Below, in pieces: positions 16,643 to 24,685 of a DNA stretch of 64,000 nt. Below the pieces are notes generated by a model that was not told the DNA's origin, made no database searches, and saw only the letters and a list, made by a program, of their open reading frames with translations. The translations under genes and the position numbers were made by a program. This stretch comes from Iningainema tapete BLCC-T55 (GTDB lineage: Bacteria > Cyanobacteriota > Cyanobacteriia > Cyanobacteriales > Nostocaceae), in assembly GCF_014698965.1 (NCBI RefSeq), contig NZ_JACXAE010000078.1, positions 1-64,000 on the forward strand. Direction: 5' to 3'. The number at the start of each line of letters is the position of its first letter. The first letter of the stretch is position 1.

Positions 16643-16756
16643 TTAGTATAAACTAAGACTTGCAAATGGGCTGCTGTCCTCAAATTCCACTAAATCGGCA
16701 GCGACATCGCCCAGTCTATCTTCCAAATCCATTTCTTCACAGTTATCTTCTAGCAT
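16643..16756 (-). CDS. Small acidic protein, 37 residues (possibly a 5'-broken zinc-ribbon protein)
   Basis: ATG 16756 begins MLEDNCEEMDLEDRLGDV and ends …SSPFASLSLY. The frame is open ten codons further upstream and there reads CENCGDRVIL, a CxxC knuckle, before a stop. A longer small zinc-ribbon protein may have lost its 5' end through a frameshift (an ATG in the neighbouring frame is nearby). It is very acidic. No clear ribosome site supports the short form. Confidence 0.35.
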   Translation of the reverse strand: MLEDNCEEMDLEDRLGDVAADLVEFEDSSPFASLSLY

Positions 16757-16830
16757 TAGAATAACGCGATCGCCACAATTTTCGCATTAAGATTATAAGC
16801 ATTGCCCTATGTGTCTACTTGTTGCCGCCC

Positions 16831-18384
16831 ATGCCTCGATCGCGCATAGTCACGCTCATTGTTGGTATAATCATCATTCTGGCCCTGAGCCTATGGGTGA
16901 TTGATACTCTTTCTCGGCTCTACTGGCAGTGGTCCTACTATTCTCCTTTACTAGGTAATCTGCTACTGTTTTTGCTAGTTATTGTTATTGGAGCTTTAAT
17001 TGCTGCCTTTGTCTATTATGTGTTAGTAATACAGGCAGGGGAAGAGCGAACACGCCGCGCTAAGAGACAACGGCTCAACGTACAAGTTCCTGAAGCTAGA
17101 ACTGATGCTGCTTCTTCCACACTACAAGCTGTAGATCAACAAATAGCACAAATCCAAGATGAAGTTGCACGACAAGCTTTACGCAATAAACAGCGGGAAA
17201 TTGAAGCAAATTTAGCTCAAGGTGAGATTCAAGTAGTAGTATTTGGTACTGGCAGTGCCGGTAAAACCTCGCTAGTAAATGCGATTATGGGGCGCATTGT
17301 AGGTAAGGTGGATGCACCAATGGGAACAACTACGGTAGGGGAAACTTACTGTCTGAGGTTGAAGGGGCTTGAGCGCAAAATTTTAATTACAGATACGCCA
17401 GGAATTTTAGAAGCGGGAGTGGCGGGAACACAAAGGGAACAACTGGCACGAGAGTTGGCGACGGACGCAAATTTACTGTTGTTTGTGGTGGATAATGATA
17501 TCCGGCGTTCAGAATATGAACCTTTGCGAGTCTTGGCAGAAATTGGCAAGCGATCGCTCCTTGTTCTTAATAAAACAGATTTATACACACAAGAAGATAA
17601 ACAAGCGATTCTGGAACGCTTGCGTGAGCGAGTAAAGGGATTTATTGCGCCTAATGATGTGGTAGCAATTACTGCCAATCCTCAACCAGTACAATTAGAA
17701 GATAGCGAAATTTTTCAGCCTGATGTAGATATTTTACCACTACTCAGGCGAATCGCAGTGATTTTACGGGCAGAGGGTGAAGATTTAGTCGCAGATAACA
17801 TTCTCCTGCAATCTCTACGATTGGGAGAAGAAGCGCGGAAACTCATTGATGCTCAACGTCGTCGTCAAGCTGAGAAAATAGTAACCCGATTTCAGTGGAT
17901 TGGTGCTGGTGTGGTTGCGGTAACACCCATACCATTTGTAGATTTGCTAGCAACGGCTGCTGTTAATGCTCAAATGGTAGTGGAAATTGGCAAAGTTTAC
18001 GGCTGCGAATTAAATTTGGAAAGAGGGCGAGAGTTAGCCGTTTCTTTAGCAAAAACTATCGCTAGTTTGGGAATTGTTAGGGGTGCGCTGGAATTACTTA
18101 CCACAGCTTTACAACTCAATGTTGGTACTTTTATTATTGGTAGGGCTATTGAAGGGGTGACAGCAGCTTACCTAACACGCATTGCTGGTAAGAGTTTTAT
18201 TGAGTATTTTCGCCATGACCAAGATTGGGGTGATGGTGGTATGACTGAGGTAGTACAGCGACAGTTTCAACTCAATCGTCGGGATGAGTTTATCAAGGAT
18301 TTTATTCAAGAAGCGATCGCACGAGTGGTGAAGCCATTAACCGATAAATCTGAGATGACGGAAGAGGAAAGGGATAAATCCTAA
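16831..18384 (+). CDS. Membrane-anchored dynamin-like/Era-type GTPase with DUF697
   Basis: Two N-terminal membrane segments (about 6-26 and 40-66) and a coiled stretch precede a P-loop GTPase domain. GTGSAGKT is at 139-146, G3 DTPG at 188-191 and G4 NKTD at 247-250. The C-terminal half (about 340-480) has amphipathic Ala-rich segments typical of DUF697/YcjF. Proteins of this architecture are conserved in cyanobacteria and thought to act at membranes. ATG 16831 is chosen; TTG 16819 is an alternative. The 3' end overlaps the convergent kinase gene by 4 bp. Confidence 0.85.
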   Translation: MPRSRIVTLIVGIIIILALSLWVIDTLSRLYWQWSYYSPLLGNLLLFLLVIVIGALIAAFVYYVLVIQAGEERTRRAKRQRLNVQVPEARTDAASSTLQAVDQQIAQIQDEVARQALRNKQREIEANLAQGEIQVVVFGTGSAGKTSLVNAIMGRIVGKVDAPMGTTTVGETYCLRLKGLERKILITDTPGILEAGVAGTQREQLARELATDANLLLFVVDNDIRRSEYEPLRVLAEIGKRSLLVLNKTDLYTQEDKQAILERLRERVKGFIAPNDVVAITANPQPVQLEDSEIFQPDVDILPLLRRIAVILRAEGEDLVADNILLQSLRLGEEARKLIDAQRRRQAEKIVTRFQWIGAGVVAVTPIPFVDLLATAAVNAQMVVEIGKVYGCELNLERGRELAVSLAKTIASLGIVRGALELLTTALQLNVGTFIIGRAIEGVTAAYLTRIAGKSFIEYFRHDQDWGDGGMTEVVQRQFQLNRRDEFIKDFIQEAIARVVKPLTDKSEMTEEERDKS

Positions 18385-19751
18385 TATCCAGAGAGCTTAT
18401 AAATAAGATACAGTAACGCTGCAAATCCTAAAAAGACCAAAGAAAAAAGCACAACAAACAGTAAAAGGCGAAGCCATTTTAAAAGTTTCGACTGTCGTAA
18501 TCGTAACTCTTTGTGTGCCAGCTTACGGTTTGCGATCGCTAATTGATGATCAGGTTCGATGGAGAGTGCTTGGTCAAAAGAGGCTATTGCTAAAATGTAC
18601 CTGCCTATGCGATACAGTGCCATGCCACGATAATACCAAGTATCTGGGTGATCTTGTTTAATTTGAATTGCTTGGTCATAAGACTCAATCGCTTCATCGT
18701 ACCTTCCCCAGGTATATAGCACCATGCCGCGACTATACCAAGCTTCAGGCAAATCCCGTTTAATTTGAATTGCTTGGTCATAAGATGCGATCGCTTGGGA
18801 GTTCTTTTTCAGTCCACGTAGCGCATTACCACGATTGTACCAAGCTTGATAGTAATCTGGTTGAATTTGAATTGCTTGGTCAAAGGCTATAACTGCTTCC
18901 TCATAACTTTGTAATTTATATAACTCCTGTCCTCGGTTGTACCAATCTAATGAAGTCAATGACAAACTATTGACAGCATCTAACACTTCACTTGCTGACT
19001 GATAGCGCTGGGCAAAGTGAAATTGCACCATATGATCTAAAATCTCGGCTAGCCTGTCACTCACTTGTGCTTTGTCACGCCAGAGTAGTTGGAGAGTTTT
19101 GGGATCTGTTGGTAGTTCGTTCGGGTTCCACCCAGTCAGCGCACTAATGGCTAGCATTCCCACCGCATAAATATCACTGCACAATTGAGCTTGATTGTTG
19201 ATTTGTTCTTGGGGCATATACCCCGGCGTACCCACAATATAAGTTGATACCGTGGAACTATTCTCGGCTGTGAGTTGTTTGACTCCCCCGAAATCTATCA
19301 GTACGATTTTGCCATCATGACGCCGCATCATATTTTTTGGTTTGATATCGCGGTGAATGACATTGTTCTGATGTACAAAATCTAAAACTTCCAGAATTTC
19401 CTGTAACAACTCGATTACCTTAGTTTCGCCCCAACACTCTCCTGGTTTGATCTCTTGCGTGAGATTGTGTCCATCAATGAATTCTTGCACCAAATAAAAT
19501 TCTTCGTCTTGCTGAAAGTGCGCCAAAAGTTTGGGAATTTGGTCATGGCTGCCCAATTTGAATAAGACTTGTGCTTCTTGCTCAAATAAGCGTAAAGTAG
19601 ACTTATTAATAATGTTAGGCTTGAGTTGTTTGACTACACATAGGTTATCGCCATCAAGCCACTGATCAATTGCCAGATAGGTTTCGCCGAACCACCCACC
19701 TCCCAACTTATCAATGATGTGGTAGCGATTATTGAGTATTTTGCCAAGCAT
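18381..19751 (-). CDS. Ser/Thr protein kinase with TPR repeats and C-terminal membrane segment
   Basis: A eukaryotic-type kinase of 456 residues. Glycine loop GGGWFGETY (17-25), Lys41 (VVKQL), catalytic HRDIKPKN (133-140, Asp135), DFG 153-155 and a GTPGYMPQEQ activation segment. Residues about 270-410 form four to five TPR units (WYNRGNALR, AWYSRGMVLYTWG, TWYYRGMALYRIG), and the C-terminus is a membrane span (about 430-450). Typical cyanobacterial kinase; the TPRs probably present partners. Convergent with the GTPase gene, overlapping 4 bp. Confidence 0.92.
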   Translation of the reverse strand: MLGKILNNRYHIIDKLGGGWFGETYLAIDQWLDGDNLCVVKQLKPNIINKSTLRLFEQEAQVLFKLGSHDQIPKLLAHFQQDEEFYLVQEFIDGHNLTQEIKPGECWGETKVIELLQEILEVLDFVHQNNVIHRDIKPKNMMRRHDGKIVLIDFGGVKQLTAENSSTVSTYIVGTPGYMPQEQINNQAQLCSDIYAVGMLAISALTGWNPNELPTDPKTLQLLWRDKAQVSDRLAEILDHMVQFHFAQRYQSASEVLDAVNSLSLTSLDWYNRGQELYKLQSYEEAVIAFDQAIQIQPDYYQAWYNRGNALRGLKKNSQAIASYDQAIQIKRDLPEAWYSRGMVLYTWGRYDEAIESYDQAIQIKQDHPDTWYYRGMALYRIGRYILAIASFDQALSIEPDHQLAIANRKLAHKELRLRQSKLLKWLRLLLFVVLFSLVFLGFAALLYLIYKLSGY

Positions 19752-19887
19752 AACAATGGTTTTGTATTTTGGAATAAGTTCGTGAGCTTGTTACTATCTT
19801 TTATTACTTTTCGGTCTGCCTAATGAAAGATGTACAGAGCCTTCATAAAGCTTAATAAAGGAAGGGAGAAGGTACAGAAAATAAATT

Positions 19888-20901
19888 ATGCAATTGAAGC
19901 CGATTAATCAGCAAGTAGTCGCCGTCGTTGGAGCTTCTAGTGGCATCGGGCGGTTAACTGCACTTAAGTTTGCCCAAAAAGGTGCAAAAGTGGTGGTTGC
20001 TGCTCGCAGCGAATCAGGACTAAACTCTTTAGTACAAGAAATCCATAATTTTGGCGGTGATGCTATAGCAGTCATCGCTGATGTAAGTGATTTTGCGCAG
20101 GTGCAAGCGATCGCCGACAAAGCGGTGGCACAATACGGTAGACTCGATACCTGGGTTCATGCTGCCGCTACAGGTGTGCTTGCTCCCTTTGAAGAAATCA
20201 CACCTGAGGAATTTCAACGCATTATTGATATAAACTTGATGGGACAGGTGTATGGTGCAATGGTAGCACTACCATTACTCAAACAAGAGGGACGCGGAGC
20301 CTTAATTCATATTTCCTCAATGGAAGGTAGACGTAGCTTACCACTGCAAAGTCCCTATTGCGCTTCTAAGCACGGTTTAGAAGGTTTCCTAGAATCTTTG
20401 CGTGTAGAGTTGCAGCACGAAGGATTACCTATCAGCGTCACATCCATACTGCCATCTGTAATCAACACACCTTACTATAACAAGGTACGTACTAAGCTAG
20501 GGGTTAAACCTACGGGTATACCACCTTATTATCAACCTGACTTAGTTGCCGATGCTATTCTTTACACTGCCGAACATCCTACTCGTGATTTCATCGTTGG
20601 TGATGTAGGTAGAGCGTTAGATTTAGCACAACGTGTTTCACCTGAGCTAGTAGATTCACTGTTAGCACTGATTGGTTTTGTTGGACAGCGTACCAATGAA
20701 CCGAAGTCAGAGGATGCACCAGATAATTTATATGGACCAGTTCCAAAGTACGATCGCGTAGATGGAGACTTTGGTAAATTGGCAATACCCAGTTTCTTAG
20801 ATTGGTTGGATATGAATCCGCCTCTAAAGTGGGGCGCACTAGCAGCAGTACTAGGTATTGCCGCGTTTGTGGGAACATGGTGGGTAGGGGATGATGTTTG
20901 A
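19888..20901 (+). CDS. Short-chain dehydrogenase/reductase with C-terminal membrane anchor
   Basis: A classical SDR of 337 residues. NAD(P)-binding GASSGIG (15-21), ADVSD, active-site Ser143/144, Tyr157 and Lys161 (YCASK 157-161). Beyond the SDR core there is an extra about 80-residue tail ending in a hydrophobic segment (…WGALAAVLGIAAFVG…), suggesting membrane attachment. The substrate is unknown. It is followed by a perfect 13-bp-arm palindrome that probably ends transcription. Confidence 0.88.
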   Translation: MQLKPINQQVVAVVGASSGIGRLTALKFAQKGAKVVVAARSESGLNSLVQEIHNFGGDAIAVIADVSDFAQVQAIADKAVAQYGRLDTWVHAAATGVLAPFEEITPEEFQRIIDINLMGQVYGAMVALPLLKQEGRGALIHISSMEGRRSLPLQSPYCASKHGLEGFLESLRVELQHEGLPISVTSILPSVINTPYYNKVRTKLGVKPTGIPPYYQPDLVADAILYTAEHPTRDFIVGDVGRALDLAQRVSPELVDSLLALIGFVGQRTNEPKSEDAPDNLYGPVPKYDRVDGDFGKLAIPSFLDWLDMNPPLKWGALAAVLGIAAFVGTWWVGDDV

Positions 20902-20947
20902 TCAATACATTTGAGGTGTTGTGCATCTACTTCCATTGGAAAGGTTT

Positions 20948-20981
20948 GTAGTAAGCGCTTCAGCGCTAAAGCGCTTACTAC
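20948..20981. repeat. Palindromic repeat GTAGTAAGCGCTT, likely terminator
   Basis: GTAGTAAGCGCTT (20948-20960) and AAGCGCTTACTAC (20969-20981) form a perfect 13-bp stem with loop CAGCGCTA. A related but longer copy is at 47977-48032. It lies between the convergent SDR and RTX genes. Confidence 0.75.
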
Positions 20982-21010
20982 GAGCCCCTCAAAACAAACT
21001 TGACGGAGTA

Positions 21011-22060
21011 CTATGCACCTACAAAAATACCGTTAGTCTCTCCAGAAGCAAGTTGGAAATCACCTGTAGGAACTAACAAAGAGTTAGAGTCATCAGCAAA
21101 TGCTGCAAACGCAGTTCTTGCCGTTTGTGTTCCTGTGGAAACTGTTACCTGCGCAATTAAATCGCTGACACCATTTGCCACCACGAACACGTTAAACCCA
21201 GTACCACTTTGCTGAACATTGTAAACATCACCACTTCCTAGTTGAATACTATCACTAAAGGAGAAGTCGGTGATTTGAGCAAAGTCACTGTTGCCACCAA
21301 CTTTGTAGAATGAACCAGAAGCATTGCCGAGAATGAATCTGTCTGAACCTGCCCCACCTGTAAGAATATCTTGCTCGTTTGGATTCCTGTTTGGCGAGTC
21401 TATACTACCTTGTAAAATATCGTTGCCATCTCCTCCTATCAGCAAGTCGTTACCTAAACCACCAATTAAAGAATCATTACCACCTAACCCAATCAGAGTA
21501 TTGTTAGCATCATTCCCAACAATCACGTCATCAGATGCCGTTCCTACGACATTAACAAAGTTTTCCACAGTAAAGGTTTGCGAACCGATACCAGGGATAT
21601 TGTTGATAGTGGCTCGGTTTTGTGCCAAGTTGATGTCAACAGATACTCCGCCAAAACTACTGGAAGCGTCAATGGTATTATTTTGACCGACAGCACCAAC
21701 AATTCTCTCAATGCTAACGAGATTACCTCCACTTGAGCCGCCTTCAGAGACTGCACCTTGAGGAAGTAGTGTGATTGCTTGTCCTAAGAAGCTGTAATCT
21801 ACAGTATCAAAACCACTGCCGCCATTAACTACATCATTACCTACAGTACCAAAAATAGTATCGTCTCCACCTAGAGCGGTGATGTCATCATCTCCTAGTG
21901 TGCCAAAAATGATATCTGGGTTATCACTGCCGACAATAACGTTCCTTTCTACTACTGTTTGAAAAGTTCGGAAGGTATCACCACCACCAGTGCCAATTAC
22001 AATCGTGGCACTGTTAGTCGAAGTAGTTTCAGTGGTGTCAAAGCTTTGAGTAGTTACCAT
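21011..22060 (-). CDS. RTX-type calcium-binding repeat protein
   Basis: A 349-residue acidic protein with glycine/aspartate nonapeptide repeats (GGxGxDxLx) at about 44-80 and 178-235, e.g. GLGGNDSLIGGLGNDLLIGG. These wind into a Ca2+-loaded beta-roll. There is no Sec signal peptide and no enzyme domain, as in many type I-secreted RTX proteins. AGGAG lies about 9 nt before ATG 22060. The C-terminal 100 residues resemble the region found after RTX repeats that directs type I export. No exporter genes are nearby. Confidence 0.85.
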   Translation of the reverse strand: MVTTQSFDTTETTSTNSATIVIGTGGGDTFRTFQTVVERNVIVGSDNPDIIFGTLGDDDITALGGDDTIFGTVGNDVVNGGSGFDTVDYSFLGQAITLLPQGAVSEGGSSGGNLVSIERIVGAVGQNNTIDASSSFGGVSVDINLAQNRATINNIPGIGSQTFTVENFVNVVGTASDDVIVGNDANNTLIGLGGNDSLIGGLGNDLLIGGDGNDILQGSIDSPNRNPNEQDILTGGAGSDRFILGNASGSFYKVGGNSDFAQITDFSFSDSIQLGSGDVYNVQQSGTGFNVFVVANGVSDLIAQVTVSTGTQTARTAFAAFADDSNSLLVPTGDFQLASGETNGIFVGA

Positions 22061-22294
22061 TTACTGTTCTCCTGAAATTATTCAGTCGTTTCACAAGCTG
22101 GTACTTGCCATCTATATTTCATCTTGATCAAGTAAATTTTCCGCAAAAACTCAAACTCTTTACCAAATCTTTACACCAAATTGTTTCCAACTTTACAGAC
22201 AATTGTAGAAAAGTGGAAAATATTCATGGTGATCGCTATGTGACGCGATCGCTTAAAATCGAGAGTGAACACTCATAATGCTCAAGTTTTGTCC

Positions 22295-22606
22295 ATGCTA
22301 TCTGTCAGTACAGAACACATAGAAATCACACCCGGAGTTCGTGGCGGAAAACCACGAATTGCGGGAACCAGAATTGCAGTCGAAGATATTGTGGTAATGC
22401 ATTTGAAGATGGGACTTTCATTGCCAGAAATTGTTGCAAAGTATAATCTGTCAATGGCTTGTGTTCATGCGGCAATGGCGTATTATTTTGACCATCAAGA
22501 AACTATTGATCGTACTTTGGCAGAAGATGAAGCATTTGTAGAAGCCTTTAAGCAAAATCACCCTTCTCGTTTACAAGAAAAATTAAGGAATTTGCGGGGT
22601 GAGTGA
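22295..22606 (+). CDS. DUF433 antitoxin
   Basis: About 103 residues: EITPGVRGGKPRIAGTRIAVEDIV and LSLPEIVAKYNLS are the DUF433 helix-turn-helix signature, commonly the antitoxin in pairs with PIN-like DUF5615 toxins. ATG 22295 is favoured; GTG 22265 would add ten residues. It overlaps the toxin start by 8 bp, which couples their translation. It is expected to neutralise the partner and repress the operon. Confidence 0.85.
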   Translation: MLSVSTEHIEITPGVRGGKPRIAGTRIAVEDIVVMHLKMGLSLPEIVAKYNLSMACVHAAMAYYFDHQETIDRTLAEDEAFVEAFKQNHPSRLQEKLRNLRGE

Positions 22607-22934
22607 ACGGATTCGATTTCATTTGGATGAAAATGCCGATCCTGCTATCGCTACTGGATTGCGTCGTTACGGAATTGATGTCACCGTAACGAGGGAGGTT
22701 GGACTATTGACTAAAAGCGATGAGGAACAATTAGAGTTTATTTGCGCGAATCGTCGTGTCATTTTTACTCAAGATACTGATTTTTTGCGGATTGCAAGCT
22801 TAAATCAAAATCATCCAGGTATTACTTATTGCCAAAAAGGAACTCGTTCCATCGGTGAGATTATTGCCGGACTGACTTTAATTTACGAGGTGTTTTCACC
22901 TGAAGAGATGATTGGGCGAGTTGAGTTCTTATGA
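22599..22934 (+). CDS. DUF5615 PIN-like toxin
   Basis: 111 residues. RFHLDENADPAIATGLRR carries the N-terminal acidic pair and VIFTQDTDFLRIA the later Asp residues of the Mut7-C/DUF5615 PIN-like nuclease fold. It starts at GTG 22599 inside the antitoxin gene. Together they form an intact toxin-antitoxin pair, unlike the decayed one at 1.4-2.0 kb. A GTAGAGACG-type palindrome follows at 22948. Confidence 0.83.
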   Translation: MSERIRFHLDENADPAIATGLRRYGIDVTVTREVGLLTKSDEEQLEFICANRRVIFTQDTDFLRIASLNQNHPGITYCQKGTRSIGEIIAGLTLIYEVFSPEEMIGRVEFL

Positions 22935-22947
22935 TTGCCATATTCTT

Positions 22948-22976
22948 TTAGAGACTTTCCATGAAACGTCTCTACA
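22948..22976. repeat. TAGAGAC/GTCTCTA palindromic repeat, copy 1
   Basis: TTTAGAGACTTTCCATGAAACGTCTCTACA, imperfect palindrome immediately downstream of the DUF5615 gene. It belongs to the family with copies at 25884, 31051, 43923, 52420, 58282 and 63451. Confidence 0.75.
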
Positions 22977-22998
22977 TTATTTCTGACTGCTATGTCTG

Positions 22999-23385
22999 TT
23001 AAGAGTGCTCGTAAATAGTTGCCATGCCTTGAGGTTCATGACTATACTTCCCACTTTTTAAGGGGCTATATGTCTCGTTGTACAGACATAGACTACTAGG
23101 ATTTTTGGCAACAAACTGCATCATCTGTCGATGAGGTTCACCTTTGAAAAATTGTCTCAAGCTTTTTTCAGAGCGCCAGTAACTAACCATAATCACTTCA
23201 TTCACACCACAGATGCCTGCTTTAACTTGCACACACCCTTCAGCTTGAGTTGTCATGTTCCTAATCCACAATAGCTTTCTCCACATCCACAACAATCCAA
23301 AGCGATCGCGTGCCAAAAAGCCGTTCACAAAAACGACTGCCTCTGGGCTTTGTGGAATATTTACTTGATATACGGAATAACTCAT
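22999..23385 (-). CDS. DUF4188-like protein (antibiotic-monooxygenase-like fold)
   Basis: 128 residues. VVFVNGFLARDRFGLLWMWRKL and MVSYWRSEKSLRQFF…H…NETY match the layout of DUF4188 proteins, which have a dimeric alpha/beta barrel-like ABM fold. It is divergent from a TetR gene with two operator-like palindromes between them, so it is probably that repressor's target. It may be a small oxygenase or haem-degrading-type enzyme; the function is unproven. Confidence 0.7.
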   Translation of the reverse strand: MSYSVYQVNIPQSPEAVVFVNGFLARDRFGLLWMWRKLLWIRNMTTQAEGCVQVKAGICGVNEVIMVSYWRSEKSLRQFFKGEPHRQMMQFVAKNPSSLCLYNETYSPLKSGKYSHEPQGMATIYEHS

Positions 23386-23420
23386 ACCAGAACAACCTCA
23401 CTTTTTTGCGTCAATTGACA

Positions 23421-23437
23421 TGTTTACACTATCAACA
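23421..23437. promoter_or_regulatory. TetR operator 1 (TetR/DUF4188 divergon)
   Basis: TGTTTACACTATCAACA, an imperfect 17-bp palindrome matching the reverse complement of the site at 23454-23470 at 14 of 17 positions. Located between the divergent DUF4188 (start 23385) and TetR (start 23496) genes. Confidence 0.6.
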
Positions 23438-23453
23438 TTAGTTTAATCTGATA

Positions 23454-23470
23454 TGTTAACAGTGTCAACA
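23454..23470. promoter_or_regulatory. TetR operator 2 (TetR/DUF4188 divergon)
   Basis: TGTTAACAGTGTCAACA, imperfect palindrome 25 bp upstream of the tetR start, 33 bp from operator 1. The likely binding site of the divergently encoded TetR protein. Confidence 0.62.
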
Positions 23471-23495
23471 TATTTGCGCCAAAAAGGTAAAGAGC

Positions 23496-24122
23496 ATGAC
23501 AACGCAAAAAGACAACTATCATCATGGAGACTTACGCCGAGCCTTAATAGACGCGGCAATAGAATTGGTTGCCGAAAAAGATGTGAGTAGTTTGTCACTG
23601 CGGGAGGTAGCCCGTAGAGTGGGAGTATCTCATGCTGCCCCCTACCGACACTTTGCCGATAAAGATATTCTACTGGGGGCGGTGGCAGAAGAAGGTTTTA
23701 AGGAACTGACAAGTGCGCTCAATACTGCTATTGAGCAAGCACTTCCACATCCGTTGCGAAGATTGGAAGCCAGTGGCGTAGCATATGTACAGTATGCGAT
23801 CGCTCATCCGTCTCACTATCGGGTGATGTTTGGCTCATATCGGGGTGAACACATGAAGGCAACACAACCCAACCCTTCGTTAGTAGCTGCTGGTGAACAA
23901 ACATTTATGGTGTTAGTCAACCTGATTATGGAAGGACAATCTGCTGGCATGGTGCGCCCTGGTGATGCAAAGGAATTGGCGTGGGTTGCTTGGTCACTTG
24001 TGCATGGATTGGCTATGCTATTAATTGACGGTCAACTTCCACTTTCCAATGCATCAGAAGTGACATCATTAGCCAATTTTATGACTCAAACATTGACGCA
24101 AGGGCTGTTAATGACCAAATAA
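23496..24122 (+). CDS. TetR/AcrR-family transcriptional regulator
   Basis: 208 residues. The N-terminal helix-turn-helix (LSLREVARRVGVSHAAPYRHFADKD, about 34-58) is classical TetR; the C-terminal ligand domain resembles TetR_C_33-type (WHG-like: HYRVMFGSY…GMVRPGDAKELAWVAWSLVHGLAMLL). It most likely represses itself and the divergent DUF4188 gene through the palindromes at 23421-23470. The inducer is unknown. Confidence 0.9.
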   Translation: MTTQKDNYHHGDLRRALIDAAIELVAEKDVSSLSLREVARRVGVSHAAPYRHFADKDILLGAVAEEGFKELTSALNTAIEQALPHPLRRLEASGVAYVQYAIAHPSHYRVMFGSYRGEHMKATQPNPSLVAAGEQTFMVLVNLIMEGQSAGMVRPGDAKELAWVAWSLVHGLAMLLIDGQLPLSNASEVTSLANFMTQTLTQGLLMTK

Positions 24123-24685
24123 TTTCAGGTTTTAAAAAGTCTTAAATCTATGTTTAGAGTTATACAAAATACTATTTATTACTAAAGATAGATGTTTTCA
24201 ATAAATTTAAGTAGTTTACAAGTAGAAAATGGATGTGAGTGCTTCTGAGAGCGAAATATCTTTGAATATGTCACATTTTTGGTGTTTTTTGGCAAAACTA
24301 TTATCTCCTTGAGCTAAATCACATACATAATTTTATAGCAAAAGAATTGACAAACAAATCAAAATTTTCTTCATTTAAATTGTTCACTAAATTCTATATT
24401 ATTTTGATATAAATTACAGTCAAATTGCAATTTAGACTGTACTCTCATGTTGTTGCATAACTATGAATCAGGCTTGTAGTGGTGCTTTAGCACGCTTAGC
24501 GCCATGAAGAACCAAGAATAATTCACTTGCACAAACCTACTTAAGTAAGCAACTGCAATTTACTAAAAGCACTGTTATTTTCATCGTGATTTCTTTAATA
24601 AGACAGCGTTAAAAAGCTGCCTTCAGTTTGTCTTGCTGTTGACCTAAAAGATGAATTTGTGTAAACCATATCAGGAGTAATTCCG
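24123..24685. other. AT-rich intergenic region
   Basis: 563 bp without a convincing gene. It contains a GTGCTTTAGCAC palindrome at about 24480-24491. The long AT-rich stretch just upstream of the Asn/Gly-repeat gene probably contains its promoter; I cannot identify exact -10/-35 boxes. Confidence 0.5.
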
